Positions 44,021-52,631 of a DNA stretch of 64,000 nucleotides are shown here, one piece after another. Position 1 is the stretch's first letter; each line of letters begins with the position of its first letter. The DNA lies in NCBI RefSeq assembly GCF_008329605.1, contig NZ_NPKO01000001.1, positions 310,001 to 374,000 of the forward strand. Direction: 5' to 3'. The translations under genes and the position numbers were made by a program. Source of the stretch: Mycolicibacterium sp. P9-64 (lineage in GTDB: Bacteria > Actinomycetota > Actinomycetes > Mycobacteriales > Mycobacteriaceae). The notes under the pieces were generated by a model, which was not told the DNA's origin, ran no database searches, and was given only the letters and a program-made list of their open reading frames with translations.

Positions 44021-44920
44021 ATGACGACCGTCGAGCACCCATCTTCATCCCCAGTCGCTTCGCTCGCCCCAGAGTCGCCTGCCGCTAGTGCTGCAGCCTC
44101 TGGTAACTCGGCCACCGAGCGGTTCCACGCCGACAAGTCTCCGTACGAGGCGGTCAAGGACACGCCGGCCGAGCGCGTGGATCTCCTGGCCAGGGAGGTC
44201 ATCGCAGCTGTGCACGACACTATCCGCCGGCATCGCGTCACCTACGACGAGTACAACGCGCTCAAGGCGTGGCTGATCGAGGTAGGGCAGGACGGAGAAT
44301 GGCCGCTGTTCCTTGACGTGTGGGTCGAGCACGTCGTCGAAGGCGTGGCCACCGACCATCGGGCTGGAAACAAGGGCAGCATCGAGGGACCGTACTACGT
44401 GCCCGACGCCCCCGAGTTGGGTGCCGCGGGAACGGTCCCGATGCGTGCCGACGAGTCGGGCACGCCGCTGGTGTGGCATGGCCGCATCACCGACACCGAC
44501 GGCACGCCATTGCAGGGCAAGGTCGAGCTCTGGCATGCCGACGACGACGGCTTCTACTCGCAGTTCGCGCCGGGGATCCCGGAGTGGAATCTGCGGGGCA
44601 GCTTCTCCACCGGCCCGGACGGCGTCTTCGAGATCACCACGGTGCGCCCTGCGCCCTACCAGATTCCGACCGACGGCTCCTGCGGAAAGCTGATCGCCGC
44701 GGCGGCTTGGCACCCATGGCGTCCGGCGCACCTGCACGTGAAGGTGTCGGCGCCGGGTCACGAACTTCTCACCGCACAGCTGTACTTCCCCGGTGACGCG
44801 CACAACGACGACGACATCGCCAGCGCCGTGAAGCCGGAACTGATCCTCGACCCGCAGACCGAAGCCGATGGCACGCAGTCGATCACATACGACTTCGCGC
44901 TCGACCCCGAACGGAGCTGA
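44021..44920 (+). CDS. catA: catechol 1,2-dioxygenase
   Basis: This 299-residue intradiol dioxygenase has iron ligands Tyr126 (GPYYVPD), Tyr213 (APYQIP), His237 and His239 (RPAHLHV). An N-terminal helical dimerisation domain spans about 45-115. It opens catechol to cis,cis-muconate. The first 30 or so residues are an Ser/Ala/Pro-rich extension. The start at 44021 follows a purine-rich stretch (GAGAGAAAAGAGA). The gap from catB is 58 bp. Catechol is favoured over hydroxyquinol by the cat operon. Confidence 0.94.
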   Translation: MTTVEHPSSSPVASLAPESPAASAAASGNSATERFHADKSPYEAVKDTPAERVDLLAREVIAAVHDTIRRHRVTYDEYNALKAWLIEVGQDGEWPLFLDVWVEHVVEGVATDHRAGNKGSIEGPYYVPDAPELGAAGTVPMRADESGTPLVWHGRITDTDGTPLQGKVELWHADDDGFYSQFAPGIPEWNLRGSFSTGPDGVFEITTVRPAPYQIPTDGSCGKLIAAAAWHPWRPAHLHVKVSAPGHELLTAQLYFPGDAHNDDDIASAVKPELILDPQTEADGTQSITYDFALDPERS

Positions 44921-44921
44921 T

Positions 44922-45209
44922 GTGCGGTTTCACGTACGCATGGACGTGCACCTTCCGCCCGACCTCGATCCGCAGACGCGGGACGATCTGATCACCACGG
45001 AGAAGGCGTACTCGCAGGACCTGCAACGTGCGGGCAAGTGGCCACACATCTGGCGCATCGTCGGCGAGTACGCGAACTTCTCGGTCCTCGACGTCGAGTC
45101 GAACGACGAGTTGCACCAGATACTTTCGGCGCTACCGCTGTTTCCCTACATGAAGATCCACGTGACCCCACTGGCCACGCATCCGTCGGACGTGAACGCG
45201 TCCCCTTAG
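44922..45209 (+). CDS. catC: muconolactone delta-isomerase
   Basis: The protein has 95 residues, the standard size for this small ferredoxin-like decameric enzyme. It begins VRFHVRMDVHLPPDLDPQ, with EKAYSQDLQRAGKWPHIWRIVGEYANFS and L-P-L-F-P-Y-M following the family closely. It shifts the double bond of muconolactone to give 3-oxoadipate enol-lactone, the PcaD substrate. GTG 44922 is chosen (GGAG 7 nt upstream); it overlaps no neighbour upstream. The 3' end overlaps the VOC gene by 4 bp. Confidence 0.93.
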   Translation: MRFHVRMDVHLPPDLDPQTRDDLITTEKAYSQDLQRAGKWPHIWRIVGEYANFSVLDVESNDELHQILSALPLFPYMKIHVTPLATHPSDVNASP

Positions 45210-45700
45210 TTGCGTTCGGTGGCCGTGCGGATACCCGACCACCGCTTGAATTCGGTGGCGATGTCGAGGCGTTCGACGACCGCGGAGGTCTCGTAGCTGC
45301 CCCACTCCTTGCGTGGAAGCATCCACATGATCTCGAACTGGTTGCCGTCGGGGTCGACGCCGTAGATGCTCTTGGTCGCACCGTGGCTGGATTCCCCGGT
45401 GTAAGCGCCTGAGTCGAGCAAGGTTTGGCGAAACGCGACCAGTTCATCGACGGTGTCGACCTGCCACCCGAGGTGATAGAGGCCGACCGACCGAGGTGGC
45501 CGCGGAATGGCCCCGGGTATGCCGAAGAGCCCGAGATCGTGGTGGTTTCCGGATCGGGCCAAGCGCAGGAAGGCGCCGTTCAGCTCCGCCTCGCGAACGA
45601 TGAGTTCCATGCCGATGACGTCGGTGTAGAACTGCACGGCGCGGTCGACGTCGGCCACGAATAGGACCGCATGGTTCAGGCGGACGGGTGACAGGGACAT
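45206..45700 (-). CDS. VOC-superfamily (glyoxalase/extradiol dioxygenase-like) protein
   Basis: The protein has 164 residues. One betaalphabetabetabeta module begins VRLNHAVLFVADVDRAVQFYTDVIGM, with metal ligands suggested by H in L-N-H-A-V, H in LYHLGW and E in N-Q-F-E-I-M-W. VOC proteins include extradiol dioxygenases, glyoxalases and lactone- or aromatic-handling enzymes. It is divergent from a MarR regulator over two identical palindromes and is almost certainly its target. Proximity to cat genes hints at an aromatic substrate. Confidence 0.82.
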   Translation of the reverse strand: MSLSPVRLNHAVLFVADVDRAVQFYTDVIGMELIVREAELNGAFLRLARSGNHHDLGLFGIPGAIPRPPRSVGLYHLGWQVDTVDELVAFRQTLLDSGAYTGESSHGATKSIYGVDPDGNQFEIMWMLPRKEWGSYETSAVVERLDIATEFKRWSGIRTATERN

Positions 45701-45723
45701 CGGACGGCTCCTAGGGGATTTAG

Positions 45724-45770
45724 TTGTAGCTACAATCAAATACCATAGCCGATGTTGGTTGTAGCTACAA
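45724..45770. promoter_or_regulatory. two identical 12-bp palindromes, MarR operator pair
   Basis: TTGTAGCTACAA occurs exactly twice, at 45724-45735 and 45759-45770, 35 bp apart centre to centre, in the 92-bp divergent region between the VOC gene and the marR-type gene. Perfect AT-rich palindromes of this size are typical MarR sites. One copy sits close to each start codon, so each promoter can be blocked. Confidence 0.8.
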
Positions 45771-45792
45771 GTAAATGTGTGATGATGGGGGC

Positions 45793-46281
45793 ATGAGCGC
45801 GAAGGGACTGACCCAACCGGAGCAGGCCGGGTGGGTACGGCTTGCATCGGTGCTGGAACTGCTCCCCGGCGTCCTCGACGCTCAGCTGCGGCGTGACGCG
45901 GGCCTGATGCACTTCGAGTACTTCGTCCTGGCGATGCTGTCCGAGGCGCCGCAGCGGACGTTGCGGATGAGCGAGCTTGCGGCGCAAACCAACTCCACCG
46001 CAGCGCGGCTGTCCCACGTCGTGAAGCGCCTCGAGGGCCGAGGCTTGGTGGAACGGTTCCCATGTCCGGAGGATGCCCGCGCCACCAATGCACGGCTGAC
46101 CGCCGCGGGGTGGCGCAAGGTGCGTGAGGCCGCGCCGGGGCACGTGGCCAAAGTCCGAGAGATGGTAATCGACGCACTGACCGCAGAACAGGTGCGCCAA
46201 CTCTCCGCCATTGCCGAAACCATTCTTGGCAGACTCGATCCCGAAGGTGCCATGGCGGCGACTTACCATCGCTACGACTGA
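45793..46281 (+). CDS. MarR-family transcriptional regulator
   Basis: The protein has 162 residues. The winged helix is clear: LRMSELAAQTNSTAARLSHVVKRLEGRGLVERFPCPEDARATNARLTAAGWRKV. It probably represses itself and the divergent VOC gene through the twin palindromes. The inducer is unknown, but aromatic or phenolic compounds are common MarR ligands. The start is ATG 45793. It overlaps the convergent PucR gene by 10 bp. Confidence 0.9.
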   Translation: MSAKGLTQPEQAGWVRLASVLELLPGVLDAQLRRDAGLMHFEYFVLAMLSEAPQRTLRMSELAAQTNSTAARLSHVVKRLEGRGLVERFPCPEDARATNARLTAAGWRKVREAAPGHVAKVREMVIDALTAEQVRQLSAIAETILGRLDPEGAMAATYHRYD

Positions 46282-47672
46282 GGGTCGCCTCGGTCCAACG
46301 TGCGCAGGCCGATCAGGAACGCCGCCTGATCGTTGTGGTTCAACGGATCTCGGCCGGTGAGTTCGTGGATCCGAGCGAGCCGGTGGCGCACCGTATTGGT
46401 GTGCAGATAGAGGTCGCGCGCGGTCTCGCTCAACGAGCCGTTGGCGGTGAGGAACGTCCGCAGGGTGCGCACGTGCTGGGTGCCGCGCTGGTGGTCCATG
46501 TCGGCGAGTGGGTCGATCAGCTGTTGCTTGAAGGGTGCGAGCTGGGCGAGGGGGAGTTGCTCGAGAAGGCTCTCCAGAGTGCTCAACTGATCGGGTCCGA
46601 CACTGCTGCCGCGCCGCTGGGCGAGATCCAGCGCGATGCGGGCCTGACTGATGGCGGACCCGATCTCGGTCAGCGGCACCGGCGCCGAGTGTCCCGAAGG
46701 TACGGCCAGATCGTCCGTCATCTCCAGGGAGTCCGTGGTCAGCATCAGGCAGAGATCGGGGGCAGCGCCGACGAGTGCGTCGGGGATGGCCATCGACAGC
46801 AGCGCACCGGCACCTGCCGGCCACGCCGAGCACGTCAGCCGTGCTGCCGCGAAGCCGGGCCACGGGAGCAACTGGCTGAGCGCGTCGGGCAGCAGCATTC
46901 GCCGCTCGACGAGGGACAGCAGCTGGCCGACGCGTTCACGGGCAAGCGCGGTTTCGACGTCACGCTGAACCTGGGTTGCTCGCACGAACCGGGCGATCAG
47001 CTCGAGTAGGGAGGGTTCAGGAGGATCACCGCTGCCCACCCAGCCCAGGGTGCCAAGTCCGGGAACCTCAACGGAGACAGCCGGTGGCTCGCCATCCGAG
47101 TCGAGCAGAAAATAACACTCCAGCAGCTGGCCCGCGGTATCCAGAAGCTCGCGAGCGGAGTCGTGCCGACGCAGGGACGAAAGCAGTTCCGGCACCAGCG
47201 CATTGGTCGCCCGCGCGGTGGCGATCTCCGCGCCGAGCTCGTACTCGGCGACGAAGCGGCTCACCGTGGTGAATGGCACACTCGGCGCCGCAATCAGAAC
47301 CGGCAGGCCGCGGCGCCTGCACTGGGCCAGCAGGGCCGACGGCACCGTGTCGTGGCCGTCGCCGATGCCGAAGCACACGCCGGCCACCCCGGCGTTCGCC
47401 AACGAATCGGCGAACGTCTTGCAGTCTTGTGGCGTCTGCAGGCTGATCCCGACCGTGCAGACCAGTTCACCGCCGCGCAGATACCTCGCAGGATCGCGCA
47501 TCTCGGTGGTGTGCGCCCAGCTGATCGCGCGGTCGAGGTCCTGCGGTGGGCCGTCGGGCACGACGAGTCCCAGTCCAGGGGCGTCGAGCAGGTCGCGCAG
47601 GGTGGGGGCGCCCGGCGTTCGGTCCCCGGTTGCCGCTGGCTCCGTCGAGGCACCGTCGGACGGCCGGTTCAT
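46272..47672 (-). CDS. PucR-family transcriptional regulator
   Basis: This 466-residue regulator has an N-terminal PucR-type sensor domain (about 20-140: LRDLLDAPGLGLVVPDGP, WAHTTEMRDPARYLRGGELV) and a C-terminal helix-turn-helix (about 405-455: LRTFLTANGSLSETARDLYLHTNTVRHRLARIHELTGRDP). Such regulators govern purine, ureide or amino-compound catabolism. It is divergent from the permease-SDR-SDR-ureohydrolase-deacetylase operon with a 168-bp gap and is the obvious candidate regulator. Confidence 0.88.
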   Translation of the reverse strand: MNRPSDGASTEPAATGDRTPGAPTLRDLLDAPGLGLVVPDGPPQDLDRAISWAHTTEMRDPARYLRGGELVCTVGISLQTPQDCKTFADSLANAGVAGVCFGIGDGHDTVPSALLAQCRRRGLPVLIAAPSVPFTTVSRFVAEYELGAEIATARATNALVPELLSSLRRHDSARELLDTAGQLLECYFLLDSDGEPPAVSVEVPGLGTLGWVGSGDPPEPSLLELIARFVRATQVQRDVETALARERVGQLLSLVERRMLLPDALSQLLPWPGFAAARLTCSAWPAGAGALLSMAIPDALVGAAPDLCLMLTTDSLEMTDDLAVPSGHSAPVPLTEIGSAISQARIALDLAQRRGSSVGPDQLSTLESLLEQLPLAQLAPFKQQLIDPLADMDHQRGTQHVRTLRTFLTANGSLSETARDLYLHTNTVRHRLARIHELTGRDPLNHNDQAAFLIGLRTLDRGDPQS

Positions 47673-47716
47673 TGGACGAGCGTAACGCCGCCGTCACATC
47701 CGCACCCGCTCACATT

Positions 47717-47755
47717 GTGCGATCCTCCAATGCGGAACTCCGTCGAGGTGCGATC
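47717..47755. promoter_or_regulatory. direct repeat GTGCGATC in the PucR/permease promoter region
   Basis: GTGCGATC occurs at 47717-47724 and 47748-47755, 31 bp (about three helical turns) apart, in the divergent region. Direct repeats on one face of the helix could bind the PucR protein. Eight-bp repeats can arise by chance in GC-rich DNA. Confidence 0.3.
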
Positions 47756-47840
47756 ACTGCGTCTTCGGTAGAACTGCTGGCGCTGGCGCTGACCGGGCGT
47801 GATAGTTCCTGCCACCAGTGTCGAGAAGTGGGAGCAGGAC

Positions 47841-49322
47841 ATGTCGTCATCGATCATCCCCGCAGAGCAGCCCCAGCTGTTGCGCAGAGAGTTCTCTCTG
47901 TGGTCGGCGTTTGCCTTCGCCTTTGCGTTCATCTCGCCGATCGTGGCGCTGTACGGCATCTTCGCCTTGGCGATCTCCGCTGCAGGACCCAGTTTCTGGT
48001 GGGGCTTCCTGCTGGTATTCGGAGGGCAGCTCCTCGTCGCGCTGGTGTTCGCCATGCTGGTGTCGCGGTGGCCGCTGGAGGGGTCGATCTACCAGTGGTC
48101 GCGTCGCCTTCTCGGCACGACGTACGGCTGGTTCGCCGGCTGGGTCTACATGTGGACGCTGGTGATCGCGATGGCGACCGTGGCGATCGGAGCGGCCGGC
48201 TTCATCGCCAACATCGCCGGGGTGGAGAAGCCGTCCGGTGGGACGCTCGCGCTGATCGCGTTGGGGATCCTGCTGGCAGGCACCGCCGTCAACCTGGTTG
48301 GCCGGCGCGCGTTGAAGATCTTCATGGTCGGCAGCATCATCGCCGAGGTGATTGGCTCGGTCGGTTTGGGCACCTGGCTGCTGCTCTTCCATCGGCACAA
48401 CTCGCTGTCGGTGCTGTTCGAAGGCGGTGGCCCTGATGTCAGCCCATGGGCCTACCTGAGCGGTCCGTTCCTGATGGCGGTCGCCTTCATCGGCTGGTCG
48501 TTCGTCGGCTTCGAGAGTGCCGGCGCCATAGCCGAAGAGGTGCACGAACCGCGCCGCGACCTGCCGAAGGCCGTCCTGTTCTCGCTGGTGTTCATCGCGA
48601 TCGTGGTGGTCTACTCCAGCCTCGCGATCATCTTGGCGATCCCGGACCTGGGTGCGGTGGCCGACGGCTCGGTGGCCGACCCGGTGTACGACACGTTGAC
48701 GACCGCGCTGGGTGCAGGCATCGCCAAACCCGTTGAGGTGCTCTTTGTCATCGGCTTCCTAGCCAGCTTCCTCGCCCTGCAGACCTCGGCGTCGCGGGTC
48801 ATCTGGGCCTACGCCCGCGACGGCGCACTGCCCGCGTCCGGTGCGCTGGCGCAGTTGCGTGGCCAGGCGCGCATCCCGGTCGCGGCGGTCCTGGTCACCA
48901 CGGTGATCGGCGGCGGTCTGTTCCTGCTGAGCATCGTCGCCAGCGACGTCTACACGCTGATGGTCAACTTCACCGCCGGCGGTTTCTACCTGGCATTCCT
49001 CTTCCCCTTGGTCGGGTTCCTGGTGGTGCTGCTGCGCGGTGCATGGACGTCTGCCACGTTCTCGCTTGGTCGTGCGGCGCTGCCGGTGGCGGTGGTCGCG
49101 GCGGTGTGGGCGGTGCTGCAGTTTCTCAACATCGCTTGGCCGCGACCGACTTTCGAGCAGCGGTACCTGGACTGGTCGGTGTGGATCGGGATCGTGGTGC
49201 TCGGCGTGATCGGTGCCGCCATCCTGGCGAGCGTCCGGGCCCGGATCCTGGGCACGGCCGTCGTCGACGACATCGAAGCCAGAGACGAGCAGGCCGACGA
49301 TCGGGCGTTCACCGATGAGTGA
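47841..49322 (+). CDS. APC-superfamily amino acid/amine permease
   Basis: This 493-residue protein has about 12 transmembrane helices. LRREFSLWSAFAFAFAFISPIVALYGIF and GWSFVGFESAGAIAEEVHEPRRDLPKAV are hallmark blocks of amino acid-polyamine-organocation permeases. It imports the substrate of the operon. The start is ATG 47841, preceded by GGGAG; an upstream GTG in frame is less likely. It overlaps the next gene by 8 bp. Confidence 0.9.
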   Translation: MSSSIIPAEQPQLLRREFSLWSAFAFAFAFISPIVALYGIFALAISAAGPSFWWGFLLVFGGQLLVALVFAMLVSRWPLEGSIYQWSRRLLGTTYGWFAGWVYMWTLVIAMATVAIGAAGFIANIAGVEKPSGGTLALIALGILLAGTAVNLVGRRALKIFMVGSIIAEVIGSVGLGTWLLLFHRHNSLSVLFEGGGPDVSPWAYLSGPFLMAVAFIGWSFVGFESAGAIAEEVHEPRRDLPKAVLFSLVFIAIVVVYSSLAIILAIPDLGAVADGSVADPVYDTLTTALGAGIAKPVEVLFVIGFLASFLALQTSASRVIWAYARDGALPASGALAQLRGQARIPVAAVLVTTVIGGGLFLLSIVASDVYTLMVNFTAGGFYLAFLFPLVGFLVVLLRGAWTSATFSLGRAALPVAVVAAVWAVLQFLNIAWPRPTFEQRYLDWSVWIGIVVLGVIGAAILASVRARILGTAVVDDIEARDEQADDRAFTDE

Positions 49323-50010
49323 TCGTCCGGTAGCGCTGGTCACCGGCGGCGCGAGCGGTATCGGCGGCGCCGTCGTCGAGGCACTCGCCAGGCGTGGGTT
49401 CGACGTCGGCTGTCTGGACCTCAACCCGACAGATGCTGGGAATCACGCGGTGGCCGTTGATGTTTCGGACCCGTTGGCTGTCGTCGCCGGCGTGTCCGAG
49501 ATCCGGGATCGGCTCGGTCCGATCGGTGCGGTGGTGACTTCGGCAGGCTACTACGAGATGGCGCCGGTCGCTGAGATCAGTCCTGATGCGTGGCGACGGA
49601 TGCTGCGCGTCCATCTTGGCGGTCTGGTGAACGTCGCGCGGGCGACGTTGCCCGACCTGGTCGAGCGACGTGGAGCGTTGGTGGCGGTGGCGAGCGAACT
49701 CGCCGTCGGTGGCGGCGACGAGGATGCGCACTACGCCGCCGCCAAGGGCGCGATTCTCGGGTTCGTCCGCAGCCTCGCCGCCGAGGTGGCGGGGCAGGGC
49801 GTGCGGGTCAACTGTGTTGCCCCCGGGCCGACGGATACGCCGCTGCTGGCGGCCGATTCACCCTGGCGCGCAGACGATTACCTCTCGACGCTGCCGTTGC
49901 GGAGGCTCGCCACCCCGCGGGAGGTGGCGCGGTGCGTCGAATACCTGGTGTGTGATGCGACGTTCAGCGTCGGCGAGGTCGTCAACGTCAACTCTGGAGC
50001 CGTCATATGA
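49315..50010 (+). CDS. short-chain dehydrogenase/reductase
   Basis: The protein has 231 residues. The nucleotide site is T-G-G-A-S-G-I-G; a D at the end of strand 2 (CLDLNP) suggests NAD preference. Y-A-A-A-K is present, with the catalytic Ser at A-S-E (VAVASEL). VNCVAPGPTDTPLL follows. The substrate is unknown; it likely oxidises a hydroxyl intermediate of the imported compound. It overlaps both neighbours (8 bp and 4 bp). Confidence 0.88.
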   Translation: MSDRPVALVTGGASGIGGAVVEALARRGFDVGCLDLNPTDAGNHAVAVDVSDPLAVVAGVSEIRDRLGPIGAVVTSAGYYEMAPVAEISPDAWRRMLRVHLGGLVNVARATLPDLVERRGALVAVASELAVGGGDEDAHYAAAKGAILGFVRSLAAEVAGQGVRVNCVAPGPTDTPLLAADSPWRADDYLSTLPLRRLATPREVARCVEYLVCDATFSVGEVVNVNSGAVI

Positions 50011-50771
50011 GTACCAAGCTCGATGGCCGGGTGGTCCTGGTCACCGGCGCCGCGCAGGGGATGGGCGCAGCGCACGCCCGTCGTCTGGCCGCCGCGGGAG
50101 CGACGTTGGCGGTCAACGACATTCGCGACAGTGCCGAGCTGGCGGCACTTGCGAACGAGATCGGTGGACTGACTGCCGCCGGTGACGTGTCCGATCCCGA
50201 TGAGTGCATGCGAATCGCAGCCGACGTCGTTCGGGCAACCGGGCGCCTCGACGTCCTGGTCGCCAACCACGCCTACATGACGATGGCGCCGCTCCTCGAC
50301 CACGATGACACCGACTGGTGGAAAGTGGTCGACACCAACCTCAGTGGCACGTTCTTTCTGATTCAGGCGGTCCTTCCGTACATGCGCGCAGCGGGCGCCG
50401 GACGGATCGTCGTGGTCAGCAGCGAGTGGGGAGTCACCGGGTGGCCCGAGGCGACTGCCTACGCGGCGTCGAAGTCCGGCCTGATCTCGTTGGTCAAGAC
50501 GCTGGGGCGTGAACTAGCGCGCGAACACATCATCGTGAACGCCGTCGCGCCCGGGGTCACCGACACCCCGCAGTTGCAGGTCGACGCCGACGCTGCCGGT
50601 GTCGAGCTGAACGAGATACACCGGCACTACGCGTCATCGATTCCCCTTGGGCGGATCGGACGACCAGAAGAGATAGCGGCCGCGGTCGAGTTGTTGACCG
50701 ACTTCGATGTGGAAGCGGTGGTAGGTCAGGTGATTTCGTGCAATGGCGGCTCGACACGGTCGAGAGCATGA
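50007..50771 (+). CDS. short-chain dehydrogenase/reductase, second of the operon
   Basis: This 254-residue SDR has T-G-A-A-Q-G-M-G, V-N-D-I (Asp, NAD-type), N-H-A in place of N-A-G, catalytic Ser in V-V-S-S-E-W, Y-A-A-S-K and NAVAPGVTDTPQL. It is a different subtype from the preceding SDR, so the two are not simple duplicates and probably catalyse distinct steps. ATGA overlaps on both sides. Confidence 0.9.
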   Translation: MSTKLDGRVVLVTGAAQGMGAAHARRLAAAGATLAVNDIRDSAELAALANEIGGLTAAGDVSDPDECMRIAADVVRATGRLDVLVANHAYMTMAPLLDHDDTDWWKVVDTNLSGTFFLIQAVLPYMRAAGAGRIVVVSSEWGVTGWPEATAYAASKSGLISLVKTLGRELAREHIIVNAVAPGVTDTPQLQVDADAAGVELNEIHRHYASSIPLGRIGRPEEIAAAVELLTDFDVEAVVGQVISCNGGSTRSRA

Positions 50772-51754
50772 GGGAGGCAACAGAGGTGCACAACCAACCG
50801 TATGTCGAGACGGCCGGAGGAATCCTGGGCCAGGTCGACGCTCGGGCAGTTCCGCGCTACGCGGGCATTGCCACGTACGCGCGGTTGCCCCAGCGCCACG
50901 AAGTCGACGACTACGACATCGCCGTGGTGGGCGTGCCCTTCGACAGCGGCGTCACCTACCGGCCTGGCGCACGCTTCGGGCCGGCCGCGATCCGTCAGGC
51001 GTCCCGGCTTCTGAAGCCCTATCACCCGGCGTTGGACGTAACCCCTTTCGCCAGCGCGCAAGTGGTCGACGCCGGTGACATCGCAGCCAACCCCTTCGAC
51101 ATCGACGCCGCCGTCGACGAGATCCGCGAAGGCATCCTCGGGCTGCTCACGCGGCCCGAGCAGCGGGTGGTCCTGCTCGGCGGGGACCACACCATCGCGC
51201 TGCCTGCCCTGCAGGCCATGAACGAGGTGCACGGCCCGGTGGCCCTGGTGCACTTCGACGCCCACCTCGACACCTGGGACACCTACTTCGGCGCACCCTG
51301 CACCCACGGCACGCCGTTCCGGCGCGCATCCGAACAGGGACTGCTGGTCAAGGGCCACTCCGCGCACGTCGGTATCCGCGGGTCGCTCTACGACCGGGCC
51401 GATCTCCTGGAGGACGCCGAACTCGGTTTCACCGTGGTGCATTGCCGCGACATCGATCGCATCGGCATCGACGGCGTGATCGAGCGGGTGTTGGATCGGG
51501 TCGGCGAGCATCCCGTATACGTGTCCATCGACGTCGACGTGATGGACCCGGCGTTCGCGCCGGGGACCGGGACGCCCGAGATCGGCGGGATGACGAGCCG
51601 CGAACTGGTCGCGGTGCTGCGGGCGATGCGCTCGCTCAACATCGTCGGCGCCGACGTGGTCGAGGTGGCGCCCGCCTACGATCAGGCCGAGGTCACGGCG
51701 GTTGCGGGGGCCAATCTTGCGTACGAGCTGATCACGCTTATGGTCGACGAATGA
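50768..51754 (+). CDS. ureohydrolase (agmatinase/guanidinobutyrase-type)
   Basis: This 328-residue arginase-fold enzyme has di-manganese site motifs G-G-D-H-T, D-A-H-L-D-T and S-I-D-V-D-V-M-D-P-A-F-A-P-G-T-G, all intact. The family cleaves a guanidino group to urea and an amine. Length and motifs fit the agmatinase subgroup, which also includes guanidinobutyrase, guanidinopropionase and guanidine hydrolase. In this operon the substrate may be an unusual guanidino or ureido compound. It overlaps both neighbours by 4 bp. Confidence 0.88.
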   Translation: MREATEVHNQPYVETAGGILGQVDARAVPRYAGIATYARLPQRHEVDDYDIAVVGVPFDSGVTYRPGARFGPAAIRQASRLLKPYHPALDVTPFASAQVVDAGDIAANPFDIDAAVDEIREGILGLLTRPEQRVVLLGGDHTIALPALQAMNEVHGPVALVHFDAHLDTWDTYFGAPCTHGTPFRRASEQGLLVKGHSAHVGIRGSLYDRADLLEDAELGFTVVHCRDIDRIGIDGVIERVLDRVGEHPVYVSIDVDVMDPAFAPGTGTPEIGGMTSRELVAVLRAMRSLNIVGADVVEVAPAYDQAEVTAVAGANLAYELITLMVDE

Positions 51755-52614
51755 GTCAAATACGTTGGCCAGAGGGGAAAACCGCAGCCGCGGCGTTCAC
51801 CTTCGACGTGGACGCGGAGTCGGCCGTGTTGTGGGGCAACGAGGCTGTCGGCGCGCGGATGAGCGTCATGAGTCATCAGGCCTACGGTCCGCTGGTCGGC
51901 ATACCGCGCATCCTGGATCTGCTGGAGCGCCACCAGATCGTCTCGACGTTCTTCGTGCCCGGCCACACCGCTGACCGCTACCCAGAGGCGATTCGCAGCA
52001 TCGTTGCCGCCGGGCACGAGATCGCCCACCACGGATATCTGCACGAGCAGCCCACCAGCCTGACCCTCGAGCAGGAGATCGACGTCCTCGACCGGGGTCT
52101 GGCCGCCCTTGCCGACGTCGCGGGTGTGCGGCCGTCGGGCTACCGGGCCCCGATGTGGGACCTGTCGTGGCGCACCCCGGCACTGCTGGCCGAGCGCGGC
52201 TTCCTCTACGACTCGAGCCTGATGGACGCCGATCACCCCTACGAGCTGGCGGTCACGCCCGGCGCCGAGCAGTCGCTGGTCGAGATCCCGATCCAATGGG
52301 CGCTCGACGACTGGGAGCAGTACTGCTACCTGCCCGACGTCTCCGGCAGCGGGCTGATCGAGAGCCCGCGGAAGGCGCGCGAGATCTGGCAGCTGGAGTT
52401 CGACGGCCTGCGAAGGGTCGGCGGCTGCTGGGTGCTGACCAACCACCCGTTCCTGACCGGGCGACCCTCGCGCGCCGCCGAACTCGACGACCTGATGCGC
52501 TACGTGCTCGACCACGACGACGTCTGGACCACCAGCCTCGGCAACATCGCCGAACACGTTCGGACTCTGCGGCTTTCGCCGCGGTCCATCACGCCGCCAG
52601 ACGTGCCTCGCTAG
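51751..52614 (+). CDS. polysaccharide-deacetylase-fold hydrolase (PuuE/HpPgdA/cyclic-imidase type)
   Basis: The protein has 287 residues and lacks a signal peptide, so it is cytosolic and not a cell-wall deacetylase. The catalytic Asp is in A-F-T-F-D-V-D-A-E-S, metal histidines in A-H-H-G-Y-L-H-E, and S-G-Y-R-A-P-M-W-D-L-S and F-L-Y-D-S-S-L-M-D-A-D-H-P-Y complete the subfamily pattern. This subgroup includes allantoinase PuuE and cyclic imide hydrolases, so a C-N bond cleavage is likely. It is the last gene of the PucR-linked operon. Confidence 0.85.
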   Translation: MSQIRWPEGKTAAAAFTFDVDAESAVLWGNEAVGARMSVMSHQAYGPLVGIPRILDLLERHQIVSTFFVPGHTADRYPEAIRSIVAAGHEIAHHGYLHEQPTSLTLEQEIDVLDRGLAALADVAGVRPSGYRAPMWDLSWRTPALLAERGFLYDSSLMDADHPYELAVTPGAEQSLVEIPIQWALDDWEQYCYLPDVSGSGLIESPRKAREIWQLEFDGLRRVGGCWVLTNHPFLTGRPSRAAELDDLMRYVLDHDDVWTTSLGNIAEHVRTLRLSPRSITPPDVPR

Positions 52615-52631
52615 GGTGCAACCGCGGTCGC

